Assembly: GCF_002196705.1 (NCBI RefSeq)
Contig: NZ_NADJ01000034.1
Span: forward strand, 62,001-126,000
Length of the DNA: 64,000 nt
Direction of reading: 5' to 3'
Source: Desulfosporosinus sp. FKB
Lineage (GTDB): Bacteria; Bacillota; Desulfitobacteriia; Desulfitobacteriales; Desulfitobacteriaceae
In this document: one piece after another, positions 61,279 to 64,000 of the stretch
Layout of the letters: each line of letters opens with the position of its first letter
Numbering within the stretch: the stretch's first letter is position 1
Made by a program: the position numbers and the translations under genes
Notes under the pieces: generated by a model
The model's input: only the letters and a program-made list of their open reading frames with translations
Told to the model about the DNA's origin: nothing
Database searches by the model: none

Positions 61279-61479
61279 TTGAGCCAGACAATCCTGAAAG
61301 TTGAAGGTATGACTTGCAATCATTGCAAAATGAGAACCGAAAAAGCTCTGCAAGCAGTCAGTGGGGTTGAAAGTGTTAAAGTCGATCTTGATGCTAAAGA
61401 AGCTGTTGTTTCAGGAAATGCAGATCGTGCTAGTCTTGTTAAAGCCGTTCAAGATGCCGGGTATACCGTAGTTGAGTAA
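61279..61479 (+). CDS. copZ: Copper chaperone CopZ
   Basis: The 66-residue HMA-domain protein starts at TTG 61279, 8 bases after GGAGGTG; earlier codons in frame have no support. GMTCNHCKMRTEKAL (about 11-25) holds the CxxC copper site, and it ends with the DAGYTV strand. It hands Cu(I) to CopA. Repeat copy H and an AT-rich stretch separate it from copA, so it may have its own promoter. Confidence 0.93.
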   Translation: MSQTILKVEGMTCNHCKMRTEKALQAVSGVESVKVDLDAKEAVVSGNADRASLVKAVQDAGYTVVE

Positions 61480-61497
61480 ATAAATTATTTCATAAAT

Positions 61498-61547
61498 AAA
61501 ACCATGCATTTAAGTGAGTTTAACCACTATTTATGCATGGTTTTGTT
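61498..61547 (+). terminator. Terminator of the copper genes
   Basis: ACCATGCAT (61501-61509) pairs with ATGCATGGT (61533-61541), extended by A/T pairs, then TTTGTTTTA. It ends the csoR-copA-copZ region. Confidence 0.85.
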
Positions 61548-61631
61548 TTATGAGGGGCGCTTATGCATTTTGAATCAAAAGGTCTCAGAAATTATGAGCT
61601 GTGCGTGATATATACGTGATATATAATAATC

Positions 61632-62213
61632 CTAAAGTTGTCCTTTTAAGCCAATAGCTTCTGCCGCACTTTGCATCCCCTTGATAGTCTCTCCGATAAT
61701 ATAGTCTAGTTCCATGCCTAACATTTTTGCGCCTTGTTCAATGACTTCGCGGTTTACTCCGGCGGCAAAGCTTTTTTGCTTCCATTTCTTTTTAACCGAT
61801 TTAACTTCAAGATCAAGAATGCTTTTGCTTGGCCGCAAGAGGGCCGTGGCAGCGATAAGGCCAGTTAATTCATCAATAGTGAATAATACTTTTTCCATTG
61901 TGTGAATAGGTTCGATGTCACAGCATAGCCCCCAACCATGACTTTGTACTGCATGAATATAGTCTTCGGGCATGTTGTGTTCTGTTAGCAGCTCTTTGGC
62001 TTTTAGGCAGTGCTGCTCAGGATACATTTCATAATCAACATCATGCAATAATCCGATAATGCCCCACTTTTCTTTTTCAGGTTCGCCAAGAATATTGGCA
62101 AAATGAAGCATTACAGCTTCCACAGAGAGCGCATGGGTAATCAGGCTGTCACTCTTATTATATTTCGTTAAAATATCATAGGCTTGTTCCCTGGTTGGTA
62201 TTGGCTGTTCCAC
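61632..62213 (-). CDS. HD-domain phosphohydrolase-like protein
   Basis: The 193-residue protein starts at GTG 62213 with AAAGAGG upstream. The HD motif is LITHALSVEAVMLHFANIL ... IGLLHDVDYEMYP (about 52-64), with a further H-GWG at about 91 and DELTG at about 113. This is a metal-dependent phosphohydrolase fold of unknown substrate. Adjacent genes give no clue. Confidence 0.88.
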   Translation of the reverse strand: MEQPIPTREQAYDILTKYNKSDSLITHALSVEAVMLHFANILGEPEKEKWGIIGLLHDVDYEMYPEQHCLKAKELLTEHNMPEDYIHAVQSHGWGLCCDIEPIHTMEKVLFTIDELTGLIAATALLRPSKSILDLEVKSVKKKWKQKSFAAGVNREVIEQGAKMLGMELDYIIGETIKGMQSAAEAIGLKGQL

Positions 62214-62404
62214 TATATATGCCTCTTTTCCTTAATTGTTATAAAAAATACTAAACGTTTATTCTTTCCATGTCAACCTCGGCTCAAAGCACTTTTCCGT
62301 TGATGTTTTAATTGCGCATGGTTATAATTAGAACATAAGTTCTATTGGCAGCAAATAAATGTGCTGTCAATGTTAGACTCTAAATTAACGGGTGGTGTTA
62401 AACA

Positions 62405-63658
62405 ATGGCCAAAAACTGTGTTTTTCATATTGATGCAAATTCTGCCTACCTATCTTGGGAGGCTTCGTTTCGTCTTCAACAGGGTGATTCACTCGATTTA
62501 CGGACAGTTCCAGCAGTTGTCGGCGGTGATCCAAGTACCCGTCATGGGATCGTACTTGCAAAATCAATATCCGCCAAAAAGTTTAATATTCAAACGGGCG
62601 AAACTCTTTACTCGGCATGTCAAAAATGTCCAGGGCTAATTATTGTCCCACCGAATTATACCCTTTATCGCCAGTGCAGTGATGCTATGGTTGAGATCCT
62701 TCAAGAGTATAGTCCATTGGTCCAACGTTTTTCTGTCGATGAATGCTTTTTGGATTTTTCCGGAATGGAATTGTGCTTCAAGGACCCTATAAAAACTGCT
62801 TATGAAGTCAAGGATCGAATAAAAAACGAACTGGGCTTTACCGTGAATATTGGAATTTCTACGAATAAGTTATTGGCTAAGATGGCAGGAGAGTTGAAAA
62901 AGCCGGATATGGTCCATACTATTTTCCCTGAAGAAGTTCCCGCAAAAATGTGGCCTCTGCCGATTGAGGAACTTTTCATGGTTGGAAGAGCAACTTCTAA
63001 AAAGCTTAGATCCCGAGGAATTCGAACGATTGGGGAATTAGCTAATTTTGACTTGAAACTGATTAAGCTATTTCTTAAATCCCATGGAGTTCTAATTTGG
63101 AATTATGCCAACGGTCTTGATTATTCACCTGTCCGAAAGGGCGGTTCCCTTGAAGTAAAGGGTATGGGCAACTCAACTACAATTCCCTTCGATGTAGAGG
63201 ATCGAAGGAATGCTCATCTTGTTATACTTTCTCTTGTTGAATCCGTAAGTGCCCGGCTGCGTCAGGCCAGTCTTTTAGCCCGATTGGTATCCATATCCTT
63301 TCGAACCAATGAATTTTATAGTAGTTCGCATCAGCGCAAGCTTTTTAATGCTACCGATTGCACCGATGAAATTTGGGAAATAGCTTGTAAGCTCTTCGAT
63401 GGATTATGGGATAATCAGCCTCTCAGACATATGGGACTGCGTGTATCCGAACTCTGTCAAAACGATTTTTACCAAACATCTTTATTCGGCAAGAATTTTG
63501 CTAAACGACGTAAGGTTGATAATACTATCGATGTAATTAGGGATAAATTCGGGTCTTCTGCTATTTTTAGATCGGCATTTCTCTACAGCGGGCTTCATTC
63601 AATAACCGGTGGTGTCATTGAAAACGAAGATTACCCAATGATGACAAGCCTTTTATAG
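62405..63658 (+). CDS. dinB: DNA polymerase IV (Y-family)
   Basis: The 417-residue polymerase starts at ATG 62405; the ribosome binding site is weak (GGGTGG). FHIDANSAYLSWEA holds the first catalytic aspartate, RFSVDECFLDFSGM (about 99-112) the second acidic pair, and GISTNKLLAKMAGELKKPDMV the polymerase thumb segment. A little-finger region and a C-terminal tail without a clear beta-clamp motif follow. It performs translesion synthesis. No lexA-like box is evident just upstream. Confidence 0.95.
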   Translation: MAKNCVFHIDANSAYLSWEASFRLQQGDSLDLRTVPAVVGGDPSTRHGIVLAKSISAKKFNIQTGETLYSACQKCPGLIIVPPNYTLYRQCSDAMVEILQEYSPLVQRFSVDECFLDFSGMELCFKDPIKTAYEVKDRIKNELGFTVNIGISTNKLLAKMAGELKKPDMVHTIFPEEVPAKMWPLPIEELFMVGRATSKKLRSRGIRTIGELANFDLKLIKLFLKSHGVLIWNYANGLDYSPVRKGGSLEVKGMGNSTTIPFDVEDRRNAHLVILSLVESVSARLRQASLLARLVSISFRTNEFYSSSHQRKLFNATDCTDEIWEIACKLFDGLWDNQPLRHMGLRVSELCQNDFYQTSLFGKNFAKRRKVDNTIDVIRDKFGSSAIFRSAFLYSGLHSITGGVIENEDYPMMTSLL

Positions 63659-63777
63659 GGACAGGAAAAATTTGTGCTTAACCACAAAGAGGGATTTAGC
63701 AATCTTCCATTGAATATCAGGATAAGGAATTCCCTTAATTGATATCAGCAAATCGGGAAAACAGAGGTGAGAAATAC

Positions 63778-64000
63778 ATGAGTTTGAAAGTTCAGTACAA
63801 CTGTTCAAATATTAAATGGGATAATGTAGCACAGACTTTAAAATTAGTTGGAATGGCAAGTTACGCACCAGAAATTCATAAGAAAGCCTTTGAGAATAGT
63901 CATACAGTAGTATTTGTATTTGATGGCGAAAAACTCGTTGGCTTTGGTCGGGCAATCTCCGATGGGACATATCAGGCCGCCCTGTATGACTTGGCAATAT
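63778..64000 (+). CDS. GNAT-family N-acetyltransferase (3' truncated by window edge)
   Basis: ATG 63778 follows AGAGGTGA. The visible 74 residues include LKLVGMASYAPEIHKKAFENS and VVFVFDGEKLVGFGRAISDGTYQAALYDLAI, the first strands of a GNAT domain before the acetyl-CoA motif. The C-terminal half is outside the window. Confidence 0.8.
   Translation, partial: MSLKVQYNCSNIKWDNVAQTLKLVGMASYAPEIHKKAFENSHTVVFVFDGEKLVGFGRAISDGTYQAALYDLAI

Noticed and set aside
1-64000. tRNA or rRNA genes
   Set aside because: I found no convincing cloverleaf or rRNA segment by eye, though a tRNA scan was not run.

Overview
The window reads as a chromosome segment of a strict or facultative anaerobic, spore-forming Firmicute, most like Desulfosporosinus or Desulfitobacterium (Peptococcaceae). 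The grounds are protein content and gene style: Spo0E-type phosphatase, spore photoproduct lyase, CWB2 cell-wall repeats, LL-diaminopimelate aminotransferase, lutABC, HutP/HutH, NapC-type multihaem cytochrome, cobalamin salvage genes, many AGGAGG ribosome binding sites with GTG/TTG starts, and moderate AT richness. The genus is an inference. I saw no rRNA, tRNA, CRISPR array, prophage or intact transposase gene.

Layout. 0-13 kb: two paralogous phosphodiester glycosidases (the first cut by the window edge), a NapC/NrfH-like tetrahaem cytochrome, an XRE regulator with a membrane partner, a CWB2-VanW wall protein, an MFS exporter, an AlkA-type glycosylase, a 54-residue Spo0E-like gene, GNAT, CDF transporter, SGNH hydrolase and a TVP38 protein. 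13-18 kb: two c-di-GMP proteins (GAF-GGDEF and PAS-GAF-PAS-PAS-GGDEF-EAL). 18-23 kb: an aminotransferase, then cobT-cobU-cobS on the minus strand behind a cobalamin riboswitch with its own terminator, and a c-type cytochrome that lacks an export signal. 23-32 kb: CorC-type protein, asnB with a near-perfect Fur box at its 5' side, dapL, and carboxynorspermidine synthase plus decarboxylase. 32-43 kb: two NhaC antiporters, an aminotransferase, a patatin, an Fe-S protein, a nitroreductase and an MCP. 43-49 kb: YgjP-type metallopeptidase, LysR, phasin-like/UbiB pair, splB. 49-52 kb: lutABC. 52-58 kb: two very small genes, a second LysR, a zinc-ribbon protein, and hutP-hutH with a putative HutP antitermination site. 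58-62 kb: csoR-copA-copZ. End: HD protein, DNA polymerase IV, and a GNAT cut by the window edge.

The feature that the genes do not explain is a family of at least thirteen structured repeats (full copies about 180 bp), scattered from 1.9 to 61.2 kb in both orientations. Full copies start just after a TTTAT/TTGAT/TTCAT-like pentamer, fold into four or five hairpins, and end with an invariant GTTCAGC-TTTA-GCTGAAC hairpin followed by GAGTTCAC. Two subfamilies differ by paired, compensating changes in three stems, so the fold itself appears to be conserved. The end structure and one-sided insertion signature suggest IS200/IS605-type (TnpB-associated) elements that have lost their protein genes, possibly solo guide-RNA-like (omega-RNA-like) loci mobilised or used in trans. 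Several copies sit exactly on gene 3' ends. One supplies the last 30 or so codons and the stop of a LysR gene. Others overlap the stop codons of asnB and copA.
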